Shown here: positions 7,813 to 15,063 of the stretch, one piece after another
Numbering within the stretch: the stretch's first letter is position 1
How the letters are laid out: every line of letters starts with the position of its first letter
DNA from: an uncultured Veillonella sp.
Lineage (GTDB): Bacteria; Bacillota; Negativicutes; Veillonellales; Veillonellaceae
Assembly (NCBI GenBank): GCA_900550175.1
Contig: URQX01000014.1
Coordinates: 1 to 23,356, forward strand
DNA length: 23,356 bases
Direction of reading: 5' to 3'
Notes under the pieces: model-generated
Seen by the model: only the letters and a program-made list of their open reading frames with translations
Database searches by the model: none
What the model was told of the DNA's origin: nothing
Program-made: the position numbers and the translations under genes

Positions 7813-8418
7813 TCATAAATATTTTAAGAGTTGAATTAGCATATGTCCCGCAAAATCTTGTTCATCTGAATCCAAGCTACGTTCACCAAATACTTTAAAT
7901 CCGTTCCTAATATAGAACTCTATCAACTTCTCATTATTTTCACATTCTAAATAAATAAATTTACCACCAACTAAAGATTGAACATGTCGTAACATGTCTA
8001 CAGCCATGGTTAATAATTCATCACCAGTAATAAGCTCTTCATATTTATAATTTTTCCCAAGTTGGCCTATAAGCGGCGCCGCGATATGGTACTGTTTCAA
8101 AACAGCATCATAAGTACCAAACTTATTAAACCTTCTTTTCATACTCTTACTAATTTCATTTCCCTTTGTTTTTACAACAAAAGATTTACTACCCGATACT
8201 GAAAAATATCCAGCAATCTTGTTTGCACCTTGATAAGAAGCCATTACTAGATAGGTTTTTGCGATTGCTGATTTCGAAAATTCAACAGCTTTATATTTTA
8301 AAAAACTTTCTATATCAGGATTGAGAGGACTCTCAAAGTCGTTTAATATTGTTCTAATTTGCTCCTCAGATTTAACTTGTAAAAGCAAATCCAGATTAAC
8401 AACTTTAAATCCTATCAT
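7813..8418 (-). CDS. GNAT-family N-acetyltransferase, likely toxin-like partner of the 55-aa ORF
   Basis: This 201-residue protein would transfer an acetyl group from acetyl-CoA; the substrate is unknown. The first 90 residues are mixed alpha/beta (KTYLVMASY, then IAGYFSVSG as the beta4-like strand). LIGQLGKNY (about 117-125) sits where the Q/RxxGxG/A acetyl-CoA loop is expected. The C-terminus carries the GNAT signature KFIYLECENN followed by EKLIEFYIRNGFKVFGE. The ATG overlaps the stop of the upstream 55-codon gene by 4 nt (ATGA), which implies translational coupling. That layout, small basic protein then GNAT, is shared with acetyltransferase toxin-antitoxin pairs, but the upstream protein does not look like the usual ribbon-helix-helix antitoxin. 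The fold assignment is solid; the toxin role is inference. Confidence 0.82.
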   Translation of the reverse strand: MIGFKVVNLDLLLQVKSEEQIRTILNDFESPLNPDIESFLKYKAVEFSKSAIAKTYLVMASYQGANKIAGYFSVSGSKSFVVKTKGNEISKSMKRRFNKFGTYDAVLKQYHIAAPLIGQLGKNYKYEELITGDELLTMAVDMLRHVQSLVGGKFIYLECENNEKLIEFYIRNGFKVFGERSLDSDEQDFAGHMLIQLLKYL

Positions 8419-8582
8419 ATGAAAATCTTGTCGATTTCGTCTTTTGTAGCCAAGGAATAAGATCTAGAAAATTCAACAGGAACACTTTTTTGCTTTTGCG
8501 CACTCTCTAACGCATGTAAAAGCTTACTACAATCTTTTTTCTTCTTAATAGTTACATTCTTTAAAAAACTTTTTGTAGCCAT
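8415..8582 (-). CDS. 55-residue basic protein, putative antitoxin of the GNAT gene
   Basis: This small ORF reads MATKSFLKNVTIKKKKDCSK, then LLHALESAQKQ, KSVPVEFSRSYSL and ATKDEIDKIFI. It has a strong AGGAGGAGG ribosome site and its TGA overlaps the GNAT start. It is lysine-rich at the N-terminus, with one predicted amphipathic helix in the middle and a short C-terminal helix. I recall similar short proteins before GNAT genes in Firmicutes but cannot name a family. As the first gene of a coupled pair it is the natural antitoxin candidate. It lacks an obvious helix-turn-helix or ribbon-helix-helix pattern. Confidence 0.75.
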   Translation of the reverse strand: MATKSFLKNVTIKKKKDCSKLLHALESAQKQKSVPVEFSRSYSLATKDEIDKIFI

Positions 8583-8614
8583 CTATGTACCGCCTCCTCC
8601 TATTCTTTATCTTT

Positions 8615-8643
8615 ATTATATGGTCAAGCACATTAATTAGCAA
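8615..8643 (-). promoter_or_regulatory. Promoter of the 55-aa/GNAT cassette
   Basis: TTGCTA (8638-8643) and a perfect TATAAT (8615-8620) are 17 nt apart on the minus strand, about 33 nt before the 55-codon ORF. TTGACCA (8621-8627) sits inside the spacer. Confidence 0.6.
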
Positions 8644-8660
8644 TATATTTATAGTAATAA

Positions 8661-8693
8661 AAACAAAAGCGAAGCCATGTTGAGACTTCGCTT
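8661..8693 (-). terminator. Terminator of the tRNA cluster
   Basis: AAGCGAAG (8667-8674) pairs perfectly with CTTCGCTT (8686-8693). On the minus strand the stem is followed by TTTTGTTTTTATT. It lies 9 nt after the 3' end of tRNA-Arg. Confidence 0.85.
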
Positions 8694-8701
8694 AATTTCT
8701 T

Positions 8702-8778
<77 letters not shown>

Positions 8779-8883
8779 ATGTGGATTACCTATATATGTA
8801 ATTATCTATTATAGTATAAATTATGTACTATGTATCGTCAACTATGCTCTATTTTAGTTTACCCTAAAAAAGGCAAAAAAAAA

Positions 8884-8957
8884 TGGAGCGGGTGAAGGGA
8901 ATCGAACCCTCGCGACCAGCTTGGAAGGCTGGGGCTCTACCATTGAGCTACACCCGC
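8884..8957 (-). tRNA. tRNA-Gly (anticodon TCC)
   Basis: The 74-nt cloverleaf has acceptor GCGGGTG/CACCCGC, anticodon loop CTTCCAA in a CCAGC/GCTGG stem, T-arm GAGGGTTCGATTCCCTT and an encoded CCA. It is the middle tRNA of the cluster. Confidence 0.97.
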
Positions 8958-8968
8958 AAATAAAAAAA

Positions 8969-9045
8969 TGGTCGGAGCAGCAGGATTCGAACCTGCGACC
9001 CCCTGGTCCCAAGCCAGGTGCGCTACCAAACTGCGCTATGCCCCG
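8969..9045 (-). tRNA. tRNA-Pro (anticodon TGG)
   Basis: The 77-nt cloverleaf has acceptor CGGGGCA paired with TGCTCCG, anticodon loop CTTGGGA in a CCTGG/CCAGG stem, a standard T-arm (GCAGGTTCGAATCCTGC) and an encoded CCA. It is first in the cluster and lies about 18 nt from the -10 box of its promoter. Confidence 0.96.
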
Positions 9046-9062
9046 TCATTCATTACTTTGCT

Positions 9063-9091
9063 ATTATAGCAAACCTGGTAGTTGATGTCAA
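9063..9091 (-). promoter_or_regulatory. Consensus sigma-70 promoter of the tRNA cluster
   Basis: TTGACA (9086-9091) and TATAAT (9063-9068) are separated by exactly 17 nt, a perfect consensus promoter as expected for a stable-RNA operon. The -35 box sits inside a near-palindrome, GTAGTTGATGTCAACCACTAC on the plus strand. Confidence 0.92.
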
Positions 9092-9224
9092 CCACTACTC
9101 TTGCTGAGTTTTTACTCTGTTGAGTATCGCTCTGCAACGAAAATTATTATATCATTGATACAAAATAGTGACAAGTACTTTTTTACAACTTCATTAATTT
9201 TTTAAATTCTATTAGCTCATATAC

Positions 9225-9254
9225 AAAAACATGCACCTCTTTCGAGGTGCATGT
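9225..9254 (-). terminator. Terminator of the malic enzyme gene
   Basis: A perfect 11-bp stem ACATGCACCTC/GAGGTGCATGT (9229-9239/9244-9254) with a 4-nt loop is followed on the minus strand by TTTTTG. It lies about 10 nt after the malic enzyme stop. Confidence 0.92.
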
Positions 9255-9263
9255 CCTTTTAGA

Positions 9264-10469
9264 TTAACCTTCGTAGCTACCGTCTTCAACCGCTTTAGGG
9301 TTTTTAGCGATACCTTGTTTTACAGCAACTTCAGCAACTGCTTTAGCAACAGCTGGAGCTACACGAGGATCGAATACGGATGGCATAATATTTTCTTCGT
9401 TTAATTCGCTATCTGGAATCAAATGAGCCAATGCATCAGCAGCAGCCAATTTCATTTCATCAGTGATTTTAGATGCACGAACATCGATAGCACCACGGAA
9501 GATACCAGGGAATACTGCTACGTTGTTGATTTGGTTAGGAGCATCGGAACGGCCCGTACCAGCGATGCGAATGCCAGCTGCTTTCATGTCAGCATATGTT
9601 GCTTCTGGGTTAGGGTTAGCCATTGCGAATACGATAGCGTCGTCAGCCAAGTTTTCCAAAATTTCTTTTGTAAAAGCACCTGCTGCGGATACGCCAAGAA
9701 GAATATCAGCACCTTTAGCATTTTCAGCCAAGTTGCCATGTTTTTCTTCAAGTTTAAGCAAATCGATCAATTCAGATTGCAAGGAATCAAGACGTTTGTA
9801 ATCTTTGTGCAATACACCAGAGGATACTAGCAATGTAATATCACGAGCGCCTGCAAGGTATAACAAACGAGCAATGTTTGCACCAGCAGCACCAGCACCG
9901 TTTACAATGATTTTAGCTGTTGCTAAGTCTTTTTTAACTAAACGAAGAGCGCCTTTTACACCAGCCAAACATGCGATTGCAGTACCATGTTGATCATCAT
10001 GGAATACAGGGATTTCCAATTCTTCTTTCAAACGGTTTTCGATTTCATAGCATTTAGGAGAAGAAATATCTTCCAAGTTAATGCCAGCAAAGTTTTTTTG
10101 CAATAATTTTACAGTGTTGATCAATGTATCGGCATCTTTTGTATCTACAACCAATGGAATGCAGTCTACATCGCCGAATTTCTTGAACAATAAGGATTTA
10201 CCTTCCATTACAGGCAAAGCTGCTGCAGCGCCAATATCGCCAAGACCAAGTACACGAGTACCATCAGATACAACGGCAACCATGTTGGAACGGCAAGTTA
10301 ATTCGAAGGATTCTGCTTCATTATCTTTAATACGCAAGCATGGTTCTGCTACACCTGGTGTGTAAGCTACAGATAAATCATGAGCGTCTTTTAATTCATA
10401 TTTAGTCCCTACAGTAAGGAAACCTTTTAATTCACGTTTTTTTTGTACAGCTAATTCACGTACGTCCAT
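9264..10469 (-). CDS. Malic enzyme (NAD(P)-dependent, oxaloacetate-decarboxylating)
   Basis: This 401-residue cytosolic enzyme would decarboxylate malate to pyruvate while reducing NAD(P). That step fits a lactate/malate-fermenting anaerobe. Visible signatures are AYTPGVAEPC (catalytic Tyr region), SDGTRVLGLGDIG, the FKKFGDVDCIPLVVDT segment, EDISSPKC, the metal/substrate segment FHDDQHGTA, the Rossmann loop NGAGAAG and ANPNPE near the C-terminus. The length is normal for the short bacterial class. The frame is open for 32 codons further upstream, but the ATG at 10469 has AAAGGAG in front and starts at MDVREL just before the conserved domain, so it was chosen. The gene is monocistronic with its own promoter and terminator. 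NAD versus NADP preference cannot be decided from the sequence by eye. Confidence 0.94.
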   Translation of the reverse strand: MDVRELAVQKKRELKGFLTVGTKYELKDAHDLSVAYTPGVAEPCLRIKDNEAESFELTCRSNMVAVVSDGTRVLGLGDIGAAAALPVMEGKSLLFKKFGDVDCIPLVVDTKDADTLINTVKLLQKNFAGINLEDISSPKCYEIENRLKEELEIPVFHDDQHGTAIACLAGVKGALRLVKKDLATAKIIVNGAGAAGANIARLLYLAGARDITLLVSSGVLHKDYKRLDSLQSELIDLLKLEEKHGNLAENAKGADILLGVSAAGAFTKEILENLADDAIVFAMANPNPEATYADMKAAGIRIAGTGRSDAPNQINNVAVFPGIFRGAIDVRASKITDEMKLAAADALAHLIPDSELNEENIMPSVFDPRVAPAVAKAVAEVAVKQGIAKNPKAVEDGSYEG

Positions 10470-10536
10470 AATAATTCTCCTTTGTGGATAAACTCGGACT
10501 CTTTTGAGTCGGTAATTAATACCTTTAACTAATTGT

Positions 10537-10565
10537 ATTATACAAAATGATATATAACAATTCAA
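10537..10565 (-). promoter_or_regulatory. Promoter of the malic enzyme gene
   Basis: TTGAAT (10560-10565) and TATAAT (10537-10542) are 17 nt apart on the minus strand. The roughly 60-nt leader contains a small hairpin GACTC-TTTT-GAGTC (10497-10510). Confidence 0.7.
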
Positions 10566-10640
10566 GTTTTTTCGATATAGTTTTCCGAATATTTTAGAAT
10601 TAAATTCTATTAATTTATACTAGTAATAAAAATGATAACT

Positions 10641-10679
10641 AAACAAAAGTAGATAAACCGTATACGGCTTATCTACTTT
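10641..10679 (-). terminator. Terminator of speD
   Basis: AAAGTAGATAA (10646-10656) pairs with TTATCTACTTT (10669-10679) around CCGTATACGG, with one A/C mismatch. On the minus strand it is followed by TTTTGTTT. It lies about 55 nt after the speD stop. Confidence 0.78.
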
Positions 10680-10736
10680 GGCACTGTATACGCATTATCT
10701 AATAGGACAACGAGCATACAAAATATACATTTTTAT

Positions 10737-11519
10737 TTATGCTTTTACGGATGGCAGGTTACGACCATAGAAAATTTCCATCATTTCTTGTTTTAATTGA
10801 TGTTTAATTTGTTTGATTTCTCGTTCGCTCAATTCAGCTTCAGTAATACCAAATAGGTAATTATCTAAATCAAACTCTTTTAGCATCATTTTGGTATGGA
10901 AAATATTTTCTTGGTACACGTTTACATCAATCATGTTGTACATGTTACGAGTTTTTGCATTGATGTAATTTTGGATGGAATTGATGCGATGATCGATATA
11001 GATTTTCTTACCAGATACGTCGCGCGTAAAGCCACGTACATGGTAGTCCAATGTAAGAATATCGGAGTCAAAGCTTTGAATCAAATAGTTAAGTGCTTTA
11101 AGTGGAGAGATTTGACCACATGTAGATACTTCAATATCTGCACGGAACGTGCTAATCCCTTTGTGAGGATGGCTTTCAGGGTAAGTATGTACAGTAAGGT
11201 GAGATTTATCAAGATGCATAACTACATCTTCTTTTTCAATTTCCTCTTCAGAAATCAAAATCGTAACAGACGCACCTTGTGGATCATAGTCTTGTTTCGC
11301 TACGTTAAGGATATTAGCACCGATAATGCGGCTCACTTCCGTTAAAATAGCTGTTAAACGATCTGCATTGTATACTTCATCAATGTACTGAATGTATTGC
11401 TTTTTCTCTTCTTCCGTACGAGTATAACAAATATCATAAATATTAAAACTCAATGTCTTTGTGAGATTATTAAAACCATATAATTTCATTTTAGGCTTTG
11501 CTTTAACTGGTGTATCCAT
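10737..11519 (-). CDS. speD: S-adenosylmethionine decarboxylase proenzyme
   Basis: This 260-residue protein makes decarboxylated SAM, the aminopropyl donor for spermidine. It aligns by eye with the E. coli-type SpeD: LYGFNNLTKTLSFNIYDICY, ANILNVAKQDYDPQGASVT, TFRADIEVSTCGQISPLKAL, VNVYQENIFHTKM and the C-terminal YGRNLPSV. The self-cleavage site is in HLDKSHLTVHTYPESHP, between K105 and S106; S106 would become the pyruvoyl cofactor. Length is near the E. coli enzyme (264). The ATG at 11519 has only a weak, distant AAAGGG; an internal ATG (M11) has none, so the upstream one is kept. No speE lies next to it in the window. It has its own terminator. Confidence 0.95.
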   Translation of the reverse strand: MDTPVKAKPKMKLYGFNNLTKTLSFNIYDICYTRTEEEKKQYIQYIDEVYNADRLTAILTEVSRIIGANILNVAKQDYDPQGASVTILISEEEIEKEDVVMHLDKSHLTVHTYPESHPHKGISTFRADIEVSTCGQISPLKALNYLIQSFDSDILTLDYHVRGFTRDVSGKKIYIDHRINSIQNYINAKTRNMYNMIDVNVYQENIFHTKMMLKEFDLDNYLFGITEAELSEREIKQIKHQLKQEMMEIFYGRNLPSVKA

Positions 11520-11561
11520 GATATGTCATAACCCTTTCCATGCATAGACTTACTATTTTTC

Positions 11562-11597
11562 TGAAAGCTTTTCAAACTGTATCAGAATAAGCTTTCA
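11562..11597. repeat. Inverted repeat before speD
   Basis: TGAAAGCTT (11562-11570) and AAGCTTTCA (11589-11597) form a perfect 9-bp dyad with an 18-nt loop between the phosphoesterase stop and speD. There is no U-run, so it may be a regulatory dyad or a weak terminator. Confidence 0.4.
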
Positions 11598-11605
11598 CCA
11601 TATAA

Positions 11606-12103
11606 CTAAACAATTTCTTGTTTATACACAAACTCTACATCAAACTGACCATTATCGTAGGTAACGATAGCAAAGGTACCACCGGAGCGATCACGAGCTA
11701 ACGATATACTGCCGGGATTCACAAATACCGCATCACGGACACGAACCTCACCATGATGATGGCTATGGCCAGATACAATAAGTCGAGCTCCCATATCAGT
11801 TCCTAACTCAATCAGTTTTTGTATGCGATTATAATATGATACCTCATGACCATGAGTCATGTAAATATAGGTATCCTCCAGCGGAATCAACTGCTCTCGC
11901 GGCTCAAGAGGTTGTACTCTATCATTATTACCACGCACCGCATACACAGGAATATCCGTATGTTCCTGCATATAGCGCGCATCATCACCGAAATCTCCAG
12001 CATGAAGCCACATATCGATTTCTTGATCTGCTGTAGCCTCCAAGACGAGGTCAATATCCTCTAGATACCCATGGGTATCACTCAAAATACCAATTCGTTT
12101 CAT
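11606..12103 (-). CDS. YfcE/MJ0936-type metallophosphoesterase
   Basis: This 165-residue calcineurin-like phosphodiesterase probably hydrolyses a small phosphodiester or nucleotide. All five metal-binding motifs are present in order: SDTHG (8-12), HAGDFGD, RGNND, THGHE and SGHSHHHGE, followed by the family's VNPGSIS. Length is normal. It is third in the rph-rdgB-phosphoesterase order that is common in Firmicutes, where it follows rdgB. Here the gap to rdgB is about 70 nt and holds a short dyad, GAACTAT/ATAGTTC (12147-12165), so it may have its own promoter or attenuator. The ribosome site (GAGA) is weak. The natural substrate is unknown for this group. Confidence 0.9.
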   Translation of the reverse strand: MKRIGILSDTHGYLEDIDLVLEATADQEIDMWLHAGDFGDDARYMQEHTDIPVYAVRGNNDRVQPLEPREQLIPLEDTYIYMTHGHEVSYYNRIQKLIELGTDMGARLIVSGHSHHHGEVRVRDAVFVNPGSISLARDRSGGTFAIVTYDNGQFDVEFVYKQEIV

Positions 12104-12172
12104 TTTATAAATTCTCTGATACTATTATTATATTACATATTTATATGAACTATATCATATAGTTCAAAAATA

Positions 12173-12748
12173 TTAAAGTTTACTAATTAATTCGCGCAAT
12201 GCACGACCACGATGACTGATTGTTTCCTTTTCTTCAATGCTAAGTTCAGCCATAGTCTTTTTAAATTCAGGTACATAGAAGTATGGATCATAGCCAAAGC
12301 CATTGTCCCCTTTTGGCTCGTCTTGTACGAGGCCATCGCAATAGCCTTCCGCTGTCACTTCACGGCCATCAGGATATACAAGTGCTAAGGCACACACATA
12401 ATGACCTGTACGGTCGCTTTTACCTTGTAGTTCATGAATTAACTTTTCATTATTAGCTTGATCATCACCATGATGACCGGCATAGCGAGCAGAATACACG
12501 CCTGGTGCCCCATTAAGAGCATCTACAGTGATGCCAGAGTCGTCAGCAAGGCATGGACGATTTGTTGCCTTTGCATAATAGTGAGCTTTTAAAAGAGCAT
12601 TTTCCATAAAGGTTGTACCAGTTTCCTCTGGTTCCTCAATAGAAATGACATCTTTTACCGGTACACAGTCAATAGATAAATGAGAGAAAGCCTCAGAAAA
12701 TTCACGAATTTTACCTTTATTACCTGTAGCTAATACGATTTGTTCCAT
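12173..12748 (-). CDS. rdgB: XTP/dITP diphosphatase (RdgB/HAM1)
   Basis: The 191-residue enzyme cleans the nucleotide pool by hydrolysing dITP, XTP and ITP to the monophosphates. Signatures are the nucleotide-binding LATGNKGKIREF at the N-terminus, ADDSGITVDAL with GAPGVYSARYAG, GDNGFGYDPYF and the C-terminal SHRGRALREL. It starts 1 nt after the rph stop, with GGAGGTG inside the rph end serving as ribosome site, so the two are translated together. Confidence 0.96.
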   Translation of the reverse strand: MEQIVLATGNKGKIREFSEAFSHLSIDCVPVKDVISIEEPEETGTTFMENALLKAHYYAKATNRPCLADDSGITVDALNGAPGVYSARYAGHHGDDQANNEKLIHELQGKSDRTGHYVCALALVYPDGREVTAEGYCDGLVQDEPKGDNGFGYDPYFYVPEFKKTMAELSIEEKETISHRGRALRELISKL

Positions 12749-12749
12749 C

Positions 12750-13505
12750 TTACACCTCCGGAGCGGTAGGATATACTTTACCTACCTTATCTGCTGTCGT
12801 GCCAAGTACTTCACGTTGTTTAGCCATAAGTTCATCTGTAGCAGCCTCTGCTAAATCAAGTAACGCATTGAGTTCATCACGGTTAAAGGTACCGTGTTCG
12901 CCTGTACCTTGTACCTCAACCATATTGCCAGAACCTGTGCGCACCACGTTCATGTCAACGATAGCAGCACTATCCTCTTCATAGCAAAGATCTGTAATAG
13001 GGCCTTCAGGACCAATACCTACGGAAATAGCCGCACAGAAATCGGTAATTGGGAATTTACCAGCTCCGCCAAAGGTGAAATCCACCGCATCAACGAGGGC
13101 CACAAAAGCACCTGTAATAGAGGCTGTACGTGTGCCGCCATCGGCTTGAATAACATCGCAGTCGATTATAATAGAACGTTCACCTAGCGCTTCAAGGTCT
13201 ACAACAGTGCGCAATGCACGGCCAATAAGACGTTGAATCTCTACAGTACGACCCGTTTGTTTCCCTTTTGCAGCCTCACGGCTCACACGGGTTTGCGTAG
13301 AGCGTGGCAATAAGGAGTATTCAGCGGTTACCCATCCTTGACCGGATCCTTTTAGCCAGCGCGGTACAAAATCCTCTACAGTAGCAGTACAGATAACCTT
13401 AGTCTTGCCGCACTCAATGAGGACAGAACCTTCTGCATACTCTGTAAAATTCCGTGTTATTTTAATAGGTCGCAATTGACCTGCTGTTCTATTATCACTG
13501 CGCAT
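12750..13505 (-). CDS. rph: Ribonuclease PH
   Basis: This 251-residue phosphorolytic 3'-5' exoribonuclease trims the 3' ends of tRNA precursors. It matches RNase PH throughout: RSDNRTAGQLRPIKITRNF, WVTAEYSLLPRSTQTR, GRTVEIQRLIGRALR, DCDVIQADGGTRTASITGA and GTGEHGTFNRDEL. Length is slightly above the usual 240. It is the first gene of a coupled pair with rdgB and starts at ATG 13505. Confidence 0.97.
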   Translation of the reverse strand: MRSDNRTAGQLRPIKITRNFTEYAEGSVLIECGKTKVICTATVEDFVPRWLKGSGQGWVTAEYSLLPRSTQTRVSREAAKGKQTGRTVEIQRLIGRALRTVVDLEALGERSIIIDCDVIQADGGTRTASITGAFVALVDAVDFTFGGAGKFPITDFCAAISVGIGPEGPITDLCYEEDSAAIVDMNVVRTGSGNMVEVQGTGEHGTFNRDELNALLDLAEAATDELMAKQREVLGTTADKVGKVYPTAPEV

Positions 13506-13537
13506 GGGAACCTCTCTATTCTAAAACTAAACATTAG

Positions 13538-13562
13538 AACGCCCCTTACACAAAGGGGCGTT
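13538..13562. terminator. GC-rich hairpin between the deacetylase gene and rph
   Basis: AACGCCCCTT (13538-13547) pairs perfectly with AAGGGGCGTT (13553-13562). On the minus strand the following tract (CTAATGTTTAGTTTTAG) is only moderately U-rich; on the plus strand TTATTTCTTC follows. It probably ends the hyuA-like/deacetylase transcript before rph. Confidence 0.65.
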
Positions 13563-13632
13563 ATTTCTTCTTATTATATCACAATTTAACTATTTTTTAT
13601 TATCATAAATCAGATTGTAACGTCCATTACAA

Positions 13633-15063
13633 TCATAATTCATACTGGCCTTCACCAAGTGGGTCTACCACAACATAGCGGCTAGCACCACCTTCTATTT
13701 TAGCCCGTTTAGCCTCTGTTATAGCATCTTGGCGAGTTGCATCATCGGCTTGCCAAGGGATAAATATAGCATATACACTTTGTGGCCCATAAGGTCCATA
13801 TTGGCCTCGTGAAAGTACACTATGCCAGCCCACCTTATCTTCATACATACGCACTTTTTCAAGACGCTCCTCTTGTACGCCTGTTTCATCATAGTACACA
13901 TTGTAGCGGTTCGACCATATATCGCCTACACCGGTACGTTCCTCTTCGGCCGTCTTATGACGGTTAGCCCATTGTACCTTCCACTTAGCGATAAGGTCAT
14001 CAATATAAGCGGTTACATTTTGACTTTGCTTATACTTAACAGGATCAAAAGCGGGTTCTACAACCTTACTGTAATCAAGACCAGCCATGGATAAAATGAT
14101 ACCTGTATTTACATAGGGCAATGCTTCTTGTACGGAATAGCCACCTTCTAATACGGCAATATCAGCTTGTAGTAAATCTACAAGTTCAGCATAGCCCTTT
14201 GCAGTGACCTGCATATTTGCCAAAGGATCACTAAAGTGATTATCTTGTCCTGCAGAATTGATAACAATATCTGGATTAAATTCTTCCAAAATAGGCAATA
14301 CAAGTTCACGCATAACCTTCATTAAGCCTTCGTCACCAGTTCCTGGTGGCAATGGGATATCTATATTGCCACCGACGGCCTGTGGCCCACCAAATTCATC
14401 CATAAAGCCTGTGCCAGGATATAGGGTCCGTCCATCTTGGTGGAAACTAATGTATAGAGTATCCGGATCATGATAGAACACATCTTGAGAGCCATCGCCA
14501 TGATGTACATCTGTATCTACTACAGCCACCCGTTTAATACCATAGGTTTGGCGCATATGCTGAATCATGACAGCTTCAATGTTTATGGTACAGAATCCAC
14601 GAATACCATGAACCATGGCCATCGCATGATGCCCTGGCGGTCTTACTAAGGCAAAGGCACGATCTACTTCACCGCGCATAACCGCATCAGCAGCTGCAAT
14701 AGCACCGCCCGCTGATACACGATGTGCTTCTGTTACCCAAGATTCTAAATCTGGGGCCCCCACATGGACACGCTCTATGGTATCCCAATCGGCTACGATA
14801 GGATTATATTCTTTAATATTAGGTATATCTAATAAGCCTTCCTCTACGATTTGATCCCGAGTGTACAGTAATCTCTCTTGTCGTTCTGGATGAGTTTCAG
14901 AAATCTTCCAGTCAAAGGCAGGGAAAAACACTAGACCTAAACTATGCTTTGATGCATTTGTATCAGTATGTAACGTATCATCTACATTTGTATTAATACC
15001 TTTATTCATACCCACATGTCCAAGTCCATGACGTTCACGATAGGATAGTCCTTTATTCCACAT
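13633..15063 (-). CDS. Histone-deacetylase-family (AcuC/acetylpolyamine amidohydrolase-like) Zn deacetylase
   Basis: This 476-residue protein belongs to the arginase/deacetylase fold and would hydrolyse an N-acetyl amide, perhaps of a protein lysine or an acetylated polyamine. Visible are THPERQER, RPPGHHA (141-147), DTDVHHGDGSQD with likely Zn ligands D185 and H187, SFHQDGRTLYPGTG, and AGQDNHFSDPL with likely third ligand D279. VLEGGYS supplies the catalytic-Tyr loop. The deacetylase core ends near residue 340. About 120 further residues of unknown function follow, rich in Tyr/Trp/Arg. The ATG overlaps the end of the hydantoinase A-like gene by 11 nt and is preceded by GGGGGTG, so the two are coupled. 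The protein is longer than AcuC (about 390). Confidence 0.88.
   Translation of the reverse strand: MWNKGLSYRERHGLGHVGMNKGINTNVDDTLHTDTNASKHSLGLVFFPAFDWKISETHPERQERLLYTRDQIVEEGLLDIPNIKEYNPIVADWDTIERVHVGAPDLESWVTEAHRVSAGGAIAAADAVMRGEVDRAFALVRPPGHHAMAMVHGIRGFCTINIEAVMIQHMRQTYGIKRVAVVDTDVHHGDGSQDVFYHDPDTLYISFHQDGRTLYPGTGFMDEFGGPQAVGGNIDIPLPPGTGDEGLMKVMRELVLPILEEFNPDIVINSAGQDNHFSDPLANMQVTAKGYAELVDLLQADIAVLEGGYSVQEALPYVNTGIILSMAGLDYSKVVEPAFDPVKYKQSQNVTAYIDDLIAKWKVQWANRHKTAEEERTGVGDIWSNRYNVYYDETGVQEERLEKVRMYEDKVGWHSVLSRGQYGPYGPQSVYAIFIPWQADDATRQDAITEAKRAKIEGGASRYVVVDPLGEGQYEL

Noticed and set aside
10470..10565. A 32-residue N-terminal extension of the malic enzyme.
   Set aside because: It overlaps the promoter -10 box and the AAAGGAG ribosome site of the conserved start at 10469.
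10646..10679. The long palindrome as an operator.
   Set aside because: Its position after speD and the U-rich tract on the minus strand make a terminator the simpler reading.
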